From Nevskiaceae bacterium (GTDB lineage: Bacteria > Pseudomonadota > Gammaproteobacteria > Nevskiales > Nevskiaceae): a stretch of DNA of 48,364 bases. Each line of letters begins with the position of its first letter. Within the stretch, counting starts at the first letter, position 1. The notes below the pieces were generated by a model that saw only the letters and a program-made list of their open reading frames with translations, had not been told where the DNA came from and did no database searches. Made by a program: the position numbers and the translations under genes. The stretch spans positions 1-48,364 of the forward strand of contig SCVA01000030.1 of NCBI GenBank assembly GCA_004297005.1, written 5' to 3'. This document shows positions 15,740 to 24,518 of the stretch, in pieces.

Positions 15740-16615
15740 CTAGTTGCCCGGATCGGTTGCCAGGCAGGCGTAGCGGATCACATCGCCGGTCTGTTCGATC
15801 AGGGGCGCGCCGGGGCTGATCACCCCTTCGGCCACCAGGGGATAGCGCTCGGCGTGCACGAAGACTTCGGTGCCGCCGCTGGTCAGGTAGCTGCCGTTGC
15901 GGGAGTCGTCGCGGTAGTGGAACTTGCCGGCCTCGTAGAGCACGGCGCCGTGCAGGCGCGAGACATTGGGGCCGCCGATGCCCAGGGCGCAGGCGGCGTC
16001 GCGGCCGACCGTGAACGGGCAGTCGTCGGGCCGCACCAGCACGCTCGCGCCGCGCCGGCTCAGGCGCAGCGCGCGGTGCTGCTCCGGCTGCGCGCGGCTG
16101 GAGGCGAACAGTGTCGCCTCGCGGTAGGTGGCGGCGTTCTCACGCCAGGGCAGTTCCATCACACCCTGCAGGGCGGGGTTGCTCTGCCGGCTGCCCAGCG
16201 GCTGCAACTCGGAGCGCAACCTCGGGGGCAGGTGGTGCATGCAATTGGCGGTGAGCAGCAGGCCGTGCTCCGGCGCCAGCGACAGCACCTGGCGGATGTG
16301 CTCCACCGGCAGCTCGCTTTCCTCCGGCCAGACTTCCAGCGCCACCCGGCCGGCATAGGCGCCGGCCAGACCCTGCTGGTTGATCGCCTCGGCGGCGTGC
16401 AGGAAGGCCAGGGCGGCATCCATCGCCAACTCGGTGCGGTCGAACATGCCCAGATACTCGCCGCCGCCGGTTACCGCGATCGCCGCCCCCGGCCGTTCCA
16501 GAGCCGCTTTCAACTGCGCCTGCTGGTCCGGGCGCAGACTGCCGCCACGCAGCGAGACCACCGAAGCCAGCAGCACGGTGGACAAGCGAGGAGAGCTTGG
16601 CGATGCGGAACTCAT
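15740..16615 (-). CDS. FHA-domain protein with cyclase-like N-terminal domain (first of pair)
   Basis: A 291-residue protein. The FHA domain at about 190-270 shows CPFTVGRDAACAL, VSRLHGAV and DDSRNGSYL. The N-terminal region starts STVLLASVVSLRG and continues VTGGGEYLGMFDRTELAMDAALAFLHA. This is the skeleton of class III adenylate/guanylate cyclase domains (strand-helix, then Gly-Asp-x-Tyr-hydrophobic-x-Phe), but the metal-binding aspartates are replaced, so it is probably a pseudo-cyclase used for binding. It is divergent from the kinase gene at 16739, with 123 bases between. It presumably reads kinase-generated phosphothreonine. Confidence 0.75.
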   Translation of the reverse strand: MSSASPSSPRLSTVLLASVVSLRGGSLRPDQQAQLKAALERPGAAIAVTGGGEYLGMFDRTELAMDAALAFLHAAEAINQQGLAGAYAGRVALEVWPEESELPVEHIRQVLSLAPEHGLLLTANCMHHLPPRLRSELQPLGSRQSNPALQGVMELPWRENAATYREATLFASSRAQPEQHRALRLSRRGASVLVRPDDCPFTVGRDAACALGIGGPNVSRLHGAVLYEAGKFHYRDDSRNGSYLTSGGTEVFVHAERYPLVAEGVISPGAPLIEQTGDVIRYACLATDPGN

Positions 16616-16710
16616 GCGGCGATATGGAACGAGACGCTGGCAGGGAAGTTGGCGGGAGCGGAGCCGCGTGAACAGGCTCCGGGCGCACGCGACTCGGTCA
16701 GGTCGCGTCG

Positions 16711-16738
16711 TCAGTGCTGGCGATTATACAATCAGGCC
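16711..16738 (+). promoter_or_regulatory. Possible -10 element of the kinase gene, near-leaderless start
   Basis: GATTATACA at 16722-16730 looks like an extended -10 box only eight bases before the ATG at 16739, which would give an almost leaderless mRNA. No matching -35 is seen and the SD region is weak (TCAGG). Tentative. Confidence 0.25.
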
Positions 16739-19165
16739 ATGACCTCGATTGATTCCGCAGCGAGCGCTGCGCGCTATCAAAAGCACTGCCCAGGCTGCTT
16801 CCAACTCAAGGGCGGTGTGGCGGTCTGCCCCTACTGTGGCTATGACGAGTCGGCACCGCGCAGTCCGCTGTTCCTACCGCACGGCATGATCCTGGGCGGG
16901 CAGTATCGGGTGGGCAGGGTGCTTGGGCGCCCCGGCGGCTTCGGCATCACCTACCTGGGTTGGGACGTCAACCTGCAGCAACGGGTCGCGATCAAGGAGT
17001 ACCTGCCGCGCGAACTGGCCGGCCGCACCCAGGAAAATCTCGAGGTGATGGCGCACACGCCGGAAGACCGGCGCGGCTTCGAGTTTGGCAAGGAGCAGTT
17101 CCTGCGCGAGGCGCGCATCGTCGCCAAGCTCGATCACCCGAACATCGTGCGGGTGCGCAATTTCTTCAATGCCCATTCCACCGCCTACCTGGTGATGGAC
17201 TACTACGAGGGCATGACGCTGGGCGACTACCTGACCAGCGTCCGCACCCGGTTGGAGCCGGCGCTGGCGATCCCGCTGATCAAGCCGGTGCTCGATGGCC
17301 TGCAGTACGTGCATGAGCGCGGTCTGGTGCACCGTGATCTGAAGCCGCACAACATCTATCTCGCGGCGGTGGGCCGGCCCATCGTGCTCGACTTCGGCGC
17401 CGCCCGGCAGGCGGCGGGCGACCGCGTGCAGAGCCTGTCGGTGGTGCTCACCGAGGGCTATGCGCCGCTAGAGCAGTACCAGCGGCGGGCGGTGCAGGGC
17501 CCCTGGACCGACGTCTACGGCACGGCCGCCACGCTGTTTCGCATGCTCACCGGCCATGCACCGCCGATCGCGCTGGACCGCATCGGGCAAGACCCGATGG
17601 AAAGCGGTGGCTGGGCCGGCATACCGGAAGCCCTAGTCCCCGCCATGCGCAAGGCGCTGGCGGTGCGACCCAATGATCGCTACCAGAGCGCGCTCGAATT
17701 CCGCACCGCTCTCGAGCAATACCAGAGCGGTGGCGAAGCACCGCTGCCGCCGACCTCCCGTAGCGGCGCCGAGACAGACTCGGTGAGCAGGCCGCGTTCG
17801 CGCAGCCTGCCACCGATGACCCCTGAACCGCGAACCGCACCGCCAGCCGCGCCGGCCCCGGCCACCGGGCCGCTGTCGGCTTCGCGTGGGCCGGGTAGTG
17901 GTCTGCCGCCCGATCCGCCGCCGCCCGTCGTTCTGCGCGCGGCACCGCCGGCGGTGCCGCCTCCGGCTGTCGGCCCGGTATTGGAGCGTTCGCCGCCGAA
18001 CAGCGAGGCGCTGGCCGCGGAGCTGGGCCCCGAGGATCCGCTGCGGCCGCCAGGGGGATACCCCTTGTTGAGCGGGCGCAACGAGTCTGGCGAATCCCAG
18101 CCCAGAGCCGCCCGCGCCGCGCCGCGCGCGGTGGTGAACGAACTGCCGCCGCTGGACGCCGTTTCGGCCACCACCCACCGGCGGCCTCCCGCGCCGGTGC
18201 CTGCGGTTCTCGCCAGCCCGGCGGTCGCGCCGGCGCGCCGGCGCGAGGATGCGCGCGGCGGTCGTCAGCGCCTGCTGGTGGTGGCACTGGGGCTGGCGGC
18301 CAGTCTGGCGGTGATCTACGTCGTGCTCAATCCGCCAAACAACGATGGCAAGACGGTGTCTCCGGTGGCTGCGGCCTCGCCCGGGCCCGTGGCCACGCCG
18401 GCGTCGGGCGGTCTGGCTGGTGCCCAGGAGCCGAAGGCCGGCGCCGAGCCGCTGGAACCGGTCCGTCCGCCCGAGACCGTGGCCTTGCCGGCCGGGGAGC
18501 TGCCGCAGCCGGGCGGTGGCGCGCCGCTGTCGCTGCGGGCCTTCCGCATCGGCGCCACCGAGGTGACGGTCGGGCAGTTCGCCGACTTCGTGCGCCGCAG
18601 TGGCTACCGCAATCCGCGCTGGCCCAACTATCCCTGCGAGAGCGCCGGCGGCCGCCTGCCGGAATGGAATGCGCCGGGCTATGCCCAGACCGACGATTTT
18701 CCGGTGGTCTGCATCAGCGTGGCCGATGCCCAGGCCTACAGCGACTGGCTGAGCCGGGAAACCGGCCTACGTTTCCGTCTGCCCACCGAGGCGGAATGGG
18801 AATTCGCCGCCCGTGCCGGTACCCGTGGTCGCTACTGGTGGGGCAACGAGTACGTCGATGGCATGGCCAGTTGCCAGGGCTGTCCGCCGCTGGTGCCGAC
18901 CCAGCCGACCGTGGCGCGCAGCTTCGCCGCCAATCCCTTCGGGCTGTTCGAGATGTTGGGCAACGTCCGCGAATGGACCTGCTCCGCCTACGCCGTGGGT
19001 ACCGGCATCAGCAACCGCTGTGCGACGCCCGGCGAGCCGGGCCGCATGACCGTGCGGGGTGGCTCCTGGCGGGAAGGACTGGAGACCCTGGATGCGGGGG
19101 CGCGCGAGGGGTTTGAGTCCTACCGCCGCAATGTCTGGACCGGTTTCCGCGTCGTCCAGGAATAG
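16739..19165 (+). CDS. Membrane Ser/Thr protein kinase with N-terminal zinc ribbon and C-terminal SUMF1-like domain
   Basis: An 808-residue protein. Residues 18-38 hold a zinc ribbon (CPGC and CPYC). The kinase domain spans about 50-335: glycine loop LGRPGGFGITYLG, catalytic lysine in VAIKEYLPRELAGR, HRDLKPHN near 197, DFGAARQ near 217 and the activation segment TEGYAPLEQYQ. A long Pro/Ala-rich linker leads to one membrane helix near 510-530. A formylglycine-generating-enzyme-like (SUMF1) domain lies at about 580-808 (FRIGATEVTVGQFADFV, RLPTEAEWEFAARAG, NVREWT, RGGSW, GFRVV). The copper-binding cysteines of true FGE are absent from the RGGSW region, so the domain probably binds a ligand outside the cytoplasm. 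The design suggests a sensor kinase signalling to the divergent FHA pair. Confidence 0.88.
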   Translation: MTSIDSAASAARYQKHCPGCFQLKGGVAVCPYCGYDESAPRSPLFLPHGMILGGQYRVGRVLGRPGGFGITYLGWDVNLQQRVAIKEYLPRELAGRTQENLEVMAHTPEDRRGFEFGKEQFLREARIVAKLDHPNIVRVRNFFNAHSTAYLVMDYYEGMTLGDYLTSVRTRLEPALAIPLIKPVLDGLQYVHERGLVHRDLKPHNIYLAAVGRPIVLDFGAARQAAGDRVQSLSVVLTEGYAPLEQYQRRAVQGPWTDVYGTAATLFRMLTGHAPPIALDRIGQDPMESGGWAGIPEALVPAMRKALAVRPNDRYQSALEFRTALEQYQSGGEAPLPPTSRSGAETDSVSRPRSRSLPPMTPEPRTAPPAAPAPATGPLSASRGPGSGLPPDPPPPVVLRAAPPAVPPPAVGPVLERSPPNSEALAAELGPEDPLRPPGGYPLLSGRNESGESQPRAARAAPRAVVNELPPLDAVSATTHRRPPAPVPAVLASPAVAPARRREDARGGRQRLLVVALGLAASLAVIYVVLNPPNNDGKTVSPVAAASPGPVATPASGGLAGAQEPKAGAEPLEPVRPPETVALPAGELPQPGGGAPLSLRAFRIGATEVTVGQFADFVRRSGYRNPRWPNYPCESAGGRLPEWNAPGYAQTDDFPVVCISVADAQAYSDWLSRETGLRFRLPTEAEWEFAARAGTRGRYWWGNEYVDGMASCQGCPPLVPTQPTVARSFAANPFGLFEMLGNVREWTCSAYAVGTGISNRCATPGEPGRMTVRGGSWREGLETLDAGAREGFESYRRNVWTGFRVVQE

Positions 19166-19188
19166 GCTTCTGGGCCGGGTGCCTGTGC

Positions 19189-19428
19189 GGTGAGGGCGGC
19201 GGCCGCTGGCCGCCTGTGAGGGCGCGGGTTTCGCTGCGCTCCCCGCTGTGAGGGCGGGCCGCTGCGCGGCCCTGTCAGGGATAAGCAACAGCAAGCACTG
19301 CTGGGCTTGGCGCCGCCCACTGTTCGTTTCGGCTTTTCCCTCACAGCGATGCGTAGCATCGCGACCTCACAGCGAGCCCGCGCAGCGGGCAGCGCCCTCA
19401 CAGGCGGCCAGCGGCCGCCGCCCTCACC
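19189..19428. repeat. Compound palindromic repeat element, copy A
   Basis: Forward heptamers GTGAGGG (last one GTCAGGG) start at 19190, 19216, 19248 and 19274; reverse heptamers CCCTCAC (one ACCTCAC) start at 19338, 19364, 19395 and 19421. Spacings are 26, 32, 26 and 26, 31, 26 bases. Between heptamers most units carry a GC hairpin with a three-base loop, e.g. GGCGGCC-GCT-GGCCGCC, GGGCCGC-TGC-GCGGCCC and GCGATGC-GTA-GCATCGC. The outer 36 bases (19189-19224 and 19393-19428) are a perfect inverted repeat. It fills the gap between the convergent kinase and permease genes. The organisation resembles REP/BIME or SMAG elements but with a GTGAGGG foot. Confidence 0.85.
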
Positions 19429-19436
19429 GAGTCGCA

Positions 19437-20621
19437 CTAGCCGCCGCGCAGGGCCTCGACCACCGGCATGCGCACTGCCTTGATCGCCGGCGGCAGGCCG
19501 CCGATCAGGCCGATCAGCAGCGCCCAGCTCAGGCCCTTCTGCACCAGCTCGGGGGTGACCGCGAAGTTGAACGCGACCTGGGTGAAGTTAGCGCCCAGGG
19601 TCGAGACGGTCATGCCGTTGAACAGCAGATAGGCCACGGTCGCGCCGAGCACGCCGCCGCTGAATGCCAGCAACATGGCCTCGGTGAGCACCGACAACAC
19701 CACCGGCAGGCCAGAGAAGCCGATCGCGCGCAGGGTGGCGATCTCCACCTGCCGGGTCGAGACCGCCGAGTACATGCTGTTGAGTGCGCCGAACAGCGCA
19801 CCCACCGCCATGATGGTCGCCACCACGCCGGTCAGCATGCCGATCTGGTCGCTGAACTGCTGCGACTGGCTGGAGTAGTAGGCGAGCTCGGTGCTGACAT
19901 CCACCTGCAGGCGCGGGTCGGCCTTGAGCGCCGCCTTCAGCGGCTCCAGGCTGTCCGGCGACTCCAGCTGCGCCAGCAGCGAGGAGGCCGAGCTGCCGCG
20001 GCCGAAGGCCGAACGGGCGGTGTTGGCGTCGGTCCACAGCTCCGACTCGTGGGCGTCGCCGCTGGAGGCGAAGACCCCGACCACGGTCCACTCCGAGCCA
20101 CGGAACTTCAGTAGCGAGCCGACGCTGACGCCCTGGAACTGCCGCGCCGCGCCCTGGCCGACCACCACCTCGCGCAGGCCGGGCGTGAACCAGCGGCCCT
20201 CGACCAGTTTCACCTCGGGGCGGATGCTCAGACCCATGGGCTCGACGCCGCGCAGCGAGACGTTGACGTCGGCGCGCTGCGCGCCTTCGCCACGGCGCAG
20301 CTCGGTGATCACCACCAGCTCCGCGGAGGCCATCGACCGGCCCTCGGCGTCCTTGCGGATGCCGGGCAGCTCGCGCAGCAGCGGCAGCACATCGCCCAGC
20401 AGGGTCGAGGACAGCTCGCCGGTGACGCCGCCGGCCAGGAACAGCGCGCGGTCGGTCTTGCCGGTGGCCTTGAGGGTGGCGCCGAAACCCTGCGACATCG
20501 ACAGCAGCGCCACCAGCACGCCGACTACGCCGGCGATGCCGATGACGATCACCAGCGAGGAGCCGAGCCGCTGCGGGATGGCGCGCAGGTTCATCCAGGT
20601 GATGGCCAGGATTTGCTTCAT
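19437..20621 (-). CDS. ABC transporter permease (MacB/FtsX-like), second permease
   Basis: A 394-residue inner-membrane protein of the MacB/LolC type. It has one N-terminal helix (LGSSLVIVIGIAGVVGVLVALLSMS), a periplasmic domain of about 220 residues, and three C-terminal helices in the FtsX-like region (VVATIMAVGALFGALNSMYS, ATLRAIGFSGLPVVLSVLTE, WALLIGLIGGLPPAIKA). It is the last gene of the four-gene export operon, 13 bases after the first permease gene. Two different permeases imply a heterodimeric membrane complex. The stop abuts repeat element A. Confidence 0.87.
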   Translation of the reverse strand: MKQILAITWMNLRAIPQRLGSSLVIVIGIAGVVGVLVALLSMSQGFGATLKATGKTDRALFLAGGVTGELSSTLLGDVLPLLRELPGIRKDAEGRSMASAELVVITELRRGEGAQRADVNVSLRGVEPMGLSIRPEVKLVEGRWFTPGLREVVVGQGAARQFQGVSVGSLLKFRGSEWTVVGVFASSGDAHESELWTDANTARSAFGRGSSASSLLAQLESPDSLEPLKAALKADPRLQVDVSTELAYYSSQSQQFSDQIGMLTGVVATIMAVGALFGALNSMYSAVSTRQVEIATLRAIGFSGLPVVLSVLTEAMLLAFSGGVLGATVAYLLFNGMTVSTLGANFTQVAFNFAVTPELVQKGLSWALLIGLIGGLPPAIKAVRMPVVEALRGG

Positions 20622-20634
20622 GTGGATGGGCTCC

Positions 20635-21795
20635 TTATCGACCGCTCAGGCCGTCGACGATGGACAGGCGCATGGCCTTGAGCGCCGGCGGCAGGCCGAC
20701 CAGCAGGCCGACGCCGAACATGCTGGACAGCGCGATCATCCAGACATGGGTGTCGGCCTTCAGCGGTGGCATCCGCACCGGCGCATGCGCCAGCACGCCC
20801 ATCACCACATTCGCCAGGCCCATGCCCACCAGGCCACCGATCACGCAGAGCAGCAGCGACTCGGCGATCACCAGGCCCAGCACTCCGCCGTTGGTGAAGC
20901 CCAGGGTCTTGAGCACTGCCAGTTCTGGGATGCGCTCGCGCACCGCTTGGCTCATGGTGTTGCCGGTGAGCAGCAGGATGGTGAAGAACACCGCGCCGAG
21001 GATGGAATTGAGGATCAGGCTCAGATTGCCGATCTGGCGCACGAAGTTGAGCGAGAACTCCTTCTCGGTCTGGGTCTTGGTCTCGTCCGGCGAGTTCTCG
21101 AACATCTGGTCGATCTGCCGGCCGATGGCTTCGGCGCGGTCGGGGTCAGCGATGCGCAGCACGTAGATGCCGGCGCCGCCCTGGCCGAACAGCCTGGCCT
21201 CGTCGAAGTAGTCGTAGCGGACGTACATATTGCCCATGCGCGGGCAGGAGTCGGCGCTGGTGTTGTCGAAGATGCCGACCAGATCGAATTCCCAGGCGCG
21301 CGAGCCGTCTTTCTTGGGAAAGATCTGGCTCACCAGCGGAATGCGGTCGCCGACTTTCCAGCCGAAGCGCTCGGCGAGTTGCTTGCCGGCGATTGCGGCG
21401 GTGCGCGAGTTCTTCCAGGCCGCCGCCTGCTCGGCCGGCAGCGTGCATTCGGTGAAGGTCTTCAGCCAGCGCTCCGGCTGTACCGCGAACTGCGGGAAGA
21501 AATTCTTCGGGTCCTTGTAGACGCCGCCGAAGAACTGAGAGAACGACACCGCCTCGATGCCCGGCACTGCTTCGATCTGCGGCAGCAGGCGCAGCGGCAG
21601 CGGCGAGGTGAAGGAAACCCGCGCCTGGGTGATCAGCAGATTGGCGCCGAGGTTCTGGCCGCCGGTGTTGAACACCGAGTTGGCCGCTTGCAACAGGCCC
21701 AGCAGCAGGAAGGCGGCGACCAGCGAGAACAACGTCAGCCAGGTGCGGGTCTTCTTGCGCCAGAGCGTGGCCCAGAGCAGCGGGAAGTATTTCAT
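20635..21795 (-). CDS. ABC transporter permease (MacB/FtsX-like), first permease
   Basis: A 386-residue permease with the same plan as its neighbour: an N-terminal helix after KTRTWLTLFSLVAAFLLLG, a large periplasmic domain, and C-terminal FtsX helices (LILNSILGAVFFTILLLTG, PELAVLKTLGFTNGGVLGLV, SMFGVGLLVGLPPALKAM). The coupling-helix motif ELAVLKTLGF that contacts the ATPase is visible. It lies 14 bases after the ATPase gene. Family members move macrolides, lipoproteins, peptides or other envelope-associated molecules rather than importing nutrients. Confidence 0.87.
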   Translation of the reverse strand: MKYFPLLWATLWRKKTRTWLTLFSLVAAFLLLGLLQAANSVFNTGGQNLGANLLITQARVSFTSPLPLRLLPQIEAVPGIEAVSFSQFFGGVYKDPKNFFPQFAVQPERWLKTFTECTLPAEQAAAWKNSRTAAIAGKQLAERFGWKVGDRIPLVSQIFPKKDGSRAWEFDLVGIFDNTSADSCPRMGNMYVRYDYFDEARLFGQGGAGIYVLRIADPDRAEAIGRQIDQMFENSPDETKTQTEKEFSLNFVRQIGNLSLILNSILGAVFFTILLLTGNTMSQAVRERIPELAVLKTLGFTNGGVLGLVIAESLLLCVIGGLVGMGLANVVMGVLAHAPVRMPPLKADTHVWMIALSSMFGVGLLVGLPPALKAMRLSIVDGLSGR

Positions 21796-21809
21796 CGTGG
21801 CCTCCCGCC

Positions 21810-22498
<689 letters not shown>

Positions 22499-22502
<4 letters not shown>

Positions 22503-23743
22503 TGGGCTCCTTGCACCTTGATCCGGCTTCCTTCCGCGAGTTTGCCGAAATCGCCGACTGCCAGCGACTCGCCGCCATTGAGGCCTTCCAGCACCTGCAG
22601 ATAGCCGTTCTCGGCGGCGGCGGTTTTCACCGGCTGCCGGCGTACCGTTTCGCCGCCGATCACGAATACCGCGTCGCCTGCCAGCGCCTCGGCGGGAATC
22701 AGCACCCGGCGCGGCAGCGCGGCGGTTGGCTCTGGCGCATCGTCGGCGAGAAAGCTCACCCGCGCGCCCATGTCCGGCAGGATGCGCGGGTCCAGCGCCT
22801 CGCCGCTCTTGCGCACCAGGCCCACCCGCACCTTCACCGTCGCCTTGCTGCGGTCGGCGGTGGGGATGATGGCGATCAGCTCGGAGGGAATCTCCCAGTC
22901 CGGATAGGCATTGAGCTTGGTGCTGGCGCGTTGCTGCGGCTTCACCTTGGTGAGGAAATTCTCGTTAACGTCGACCTCGACTTCCAGCGAATTCATGTCC
23001 ACCAGGGTGCCAAGCCCGGTGCGGGTACCGGCACCGCCGGCGGAAAGCGGCGAGATCATCTCGCCCGGCTGCGCGTTCTTCACGGTGATAACGCCGGCAA
23101 AGGGTGCGCGCACCACCGTGTCCTCGTTCTGCTCGCGGCTCACCGCCAGTTGCTGCTGCGCCACCCGTACGCCCTGCTCGCTGCTGGCCAGCCTGGCCTT
23201 GAGCTGCGCCACGGTGGTGTCGGCGTTGTCGACCGCGGCCTGCGAGACCAGCTTCTTGTCGAGCAGCTCGCGGTTGCGGCGGGCGTCACGCTCGGCATTG
23301 GCGAGCGACACCCGCAGTTCGGTCAGCTGGGCACGGGCCTGTTCGACCTGGGCCTCGGCGAGGCCGAGCTGCGCGCGGCTGTTGCTGTCGTCCAGGCGCG
23401 CCAGCACCTCGCCTTCCTCGACGCGCTGGCCCTCCTCGAAGTTGATCGCCACCACCTTGCCGGTGATCTTGGAAGACACCGTCGCCTGCCGCCGCGCCAC
23501 TACATAGCCGGAGGCGTCGAGCACCGAGCCGCCGCCAGCCGCCGCCGCGCCGCCCTTCACCTGCACGCTGACCGCACGCACCGGCTGGGCGCCACCGCCG
23601 CGCAGGGCCAGGTAGGCGCCGCCGGCCAGCAGCAGCAACAGGGCCGCCAGTACCCAGGGCCAGCGCGGACGCGCGGGCTCCAAGTTGCTGGCACTGCCAC
23701 GATCAATGGAGAGCTGGCGCAGGAGTTCGGCTTGGGAGGACAT
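22499..23743 (-). CDS. Periplasmic adaptor subunit (MacA/HlyD-type membrane fusion protein)
   Basis: A 414-residue protein. A cytoplasmic tail of about 27 residues is followed by one membrane helix (WPWVLAALLLLLAGGAYLAL). The periplasmic part has a lipoyl half-motif (GKVVAINFEEGQRVEEGEVLARLD), a long coiled-coil hairpin (about residues 120-200, AEAQVEQARAQLTELRVSL to RLASSEQGVRVAQQQLA), the second lipoyl half (VRAPFAGVITVKNAQPGEM) and beta-barrel domains. This is the MacA plan, linking the ABC pump to an outer-membrane channel. The frame is open upstream into the repeat-protein gene, but the conserved protein begins MSSQAELLRQL at 23743. First gene of the export operon; no outer-membrane factor gene is nearby. 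Confidence 0.9.
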
Positions 23744-23815
23744 GCGGGCGGTCGCTAAAATGCTAAGGCGTGCAGCATGCCGTAGCCCATGTCCTGGCGG
23801 TAGCGATTTCTTGTA

Positions 23816-23837
23816 ACCGCCGGAAACCGCCGGCGGT
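23816..23837 (-). terminator. Stem-loop after the repeat-protein gene
   Basis: ACCGCCGG (23816-23823) and CCGGCGGT (23830-23837) form a perfect 8-bp stem nine bases past the repeat-protein stop and about 70 before the adaptor start. It lacks a clear U-tract. It may separate the repeat-protein gene from the export operon or process a joint transcript. Confidence 0.4.
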
Positions 23838-23846
23838 CCACCCGTT

Positions 23847-24335
23847 TCAGCAGTTGACGCCTTCGCGGTTGCGGCGCTGCCTTTCTTTGGGATTGGCGGC
23901 GGCTTCTTCGCCAGCGGCGGCGACCAGTGCATCGTCGAGCCGGTACTCGCCGTCGGCGCCCAGCACCGAGCCGGCATAGTGGTACTTGCCATCCTGGCCA
24001 CGGAAGCAGCCGCGCGGGTGGTATTGGCCGTCCATGCCCAGGAAGGAGCCCGGCGGATGGTACTTGCCGTCCTCGCCGAGAAAGAAATTGCGGCCGTAGT
24101 AGACGCCATCGTGCCCGAGGAAGGCGCCGGCGGCGCGGTACACGCCATCACCGCAGAGCATCTCGCCATTGCGGTGGTACTGGCCATCGGTGCCCAGGAA
24201 GGAGCCCGGCGGATGGTACTTGCCGTCGCTGCCGAGGAAATGATCCTTGGGGTGGTACTTGCCGTCGATGCCGAGCTGATGCCCGGTGGGGTGATACTGG
24301 CCGTCAACCCCACGGAATCGGGTGGCTGGTTTCAT
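23847..24335 (-). CDS. Tandem 13-residue repeat protein (DGKYH repeats), unknown function
   Basis: A 162-residue protein made almost wholly of ten head-to-tail 13-residue repeats (about residues 8-137) with consensus L-G-x-D-G-K-Y-H-P-P-G-S-F. The Asp-Gly and Tyr are nearly invariant, and His follows Tyr in seven units. The tail is charged and ends in Cys. There is no signal peptide or membrane segment. At DNA level the period is 39 bases, and a 35-base stretch is identical at 24037 and 24193, exactly four units apart, indicating recent duplication or conversion. The repeat loosely recalls MORN or other Gly/Tyr hairpin repeats, but I know no family with this consensus. It lies 103 bases upstream of the export operon on the same strand. 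Confidence 0.7.
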   Translation of the reverse strand: MKPATRFRGVDGQYHPTGHQLGIDGKYHPKDHFLGSDGKYHPPGSFLGTDGQYHRNGEMLCGDGVYRAAGAFLGHDGVYYGRNFFLGEDGKYHPPGSFLGMDGQYHPRGCFRGQDGKYHYAGSVLGADGEYRLDDALVAAAGEEAAANPKERQRRNREGVNC

Positions 24336-24465
24336 GCGCGCTCCAACAGCTTGCCGGCTAGGAACGGGCGGCCGCCGGCAAGTCGGAATCTCGGCGCGTC
24401 CGCGGTCGCGGCGGCGGAGAACCTAGAGGCCGGGGCGTGTCGCACATTAGCACGGATCGCCTATT

Positions 24466-24499
24466 CGGCCGCTGGCACGCTTCTTCGTGTCAGCGGCCG
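24466..24499 (-). terminator. Strong stem-loop after the peroxiredoxin gene
   Basis: CGGCCGCTGGCACG (24466-24479) pairs with CGTGTCAGCGGCCG (24486-24499), 14 positions with one mismatch and a six-base loop, starting 20 bases past the peroxiredoxin stop. No T-run follows on the minus strand, so it is terminator-like rather than canonical. Confidence 0.5.
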
Positions 24500-24518
24500 C
24501 GAACGATGCACCCGCTGC

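Noticed and set aside
16739..19165. True formylglycine-generating enzyme activity for the kinase C-terminus
   Set aside because: The conserved cysteine pair is missing in the RGGSW to GFR region, and no sulfatase gene is nearby.
19190..19427. CRISPR-like regular repeats
   Set aside because: The heptamers reverse orientation at the middle, the intervals are themselves palindromic hairpins rather than unique spacers, and there are no cas genes.
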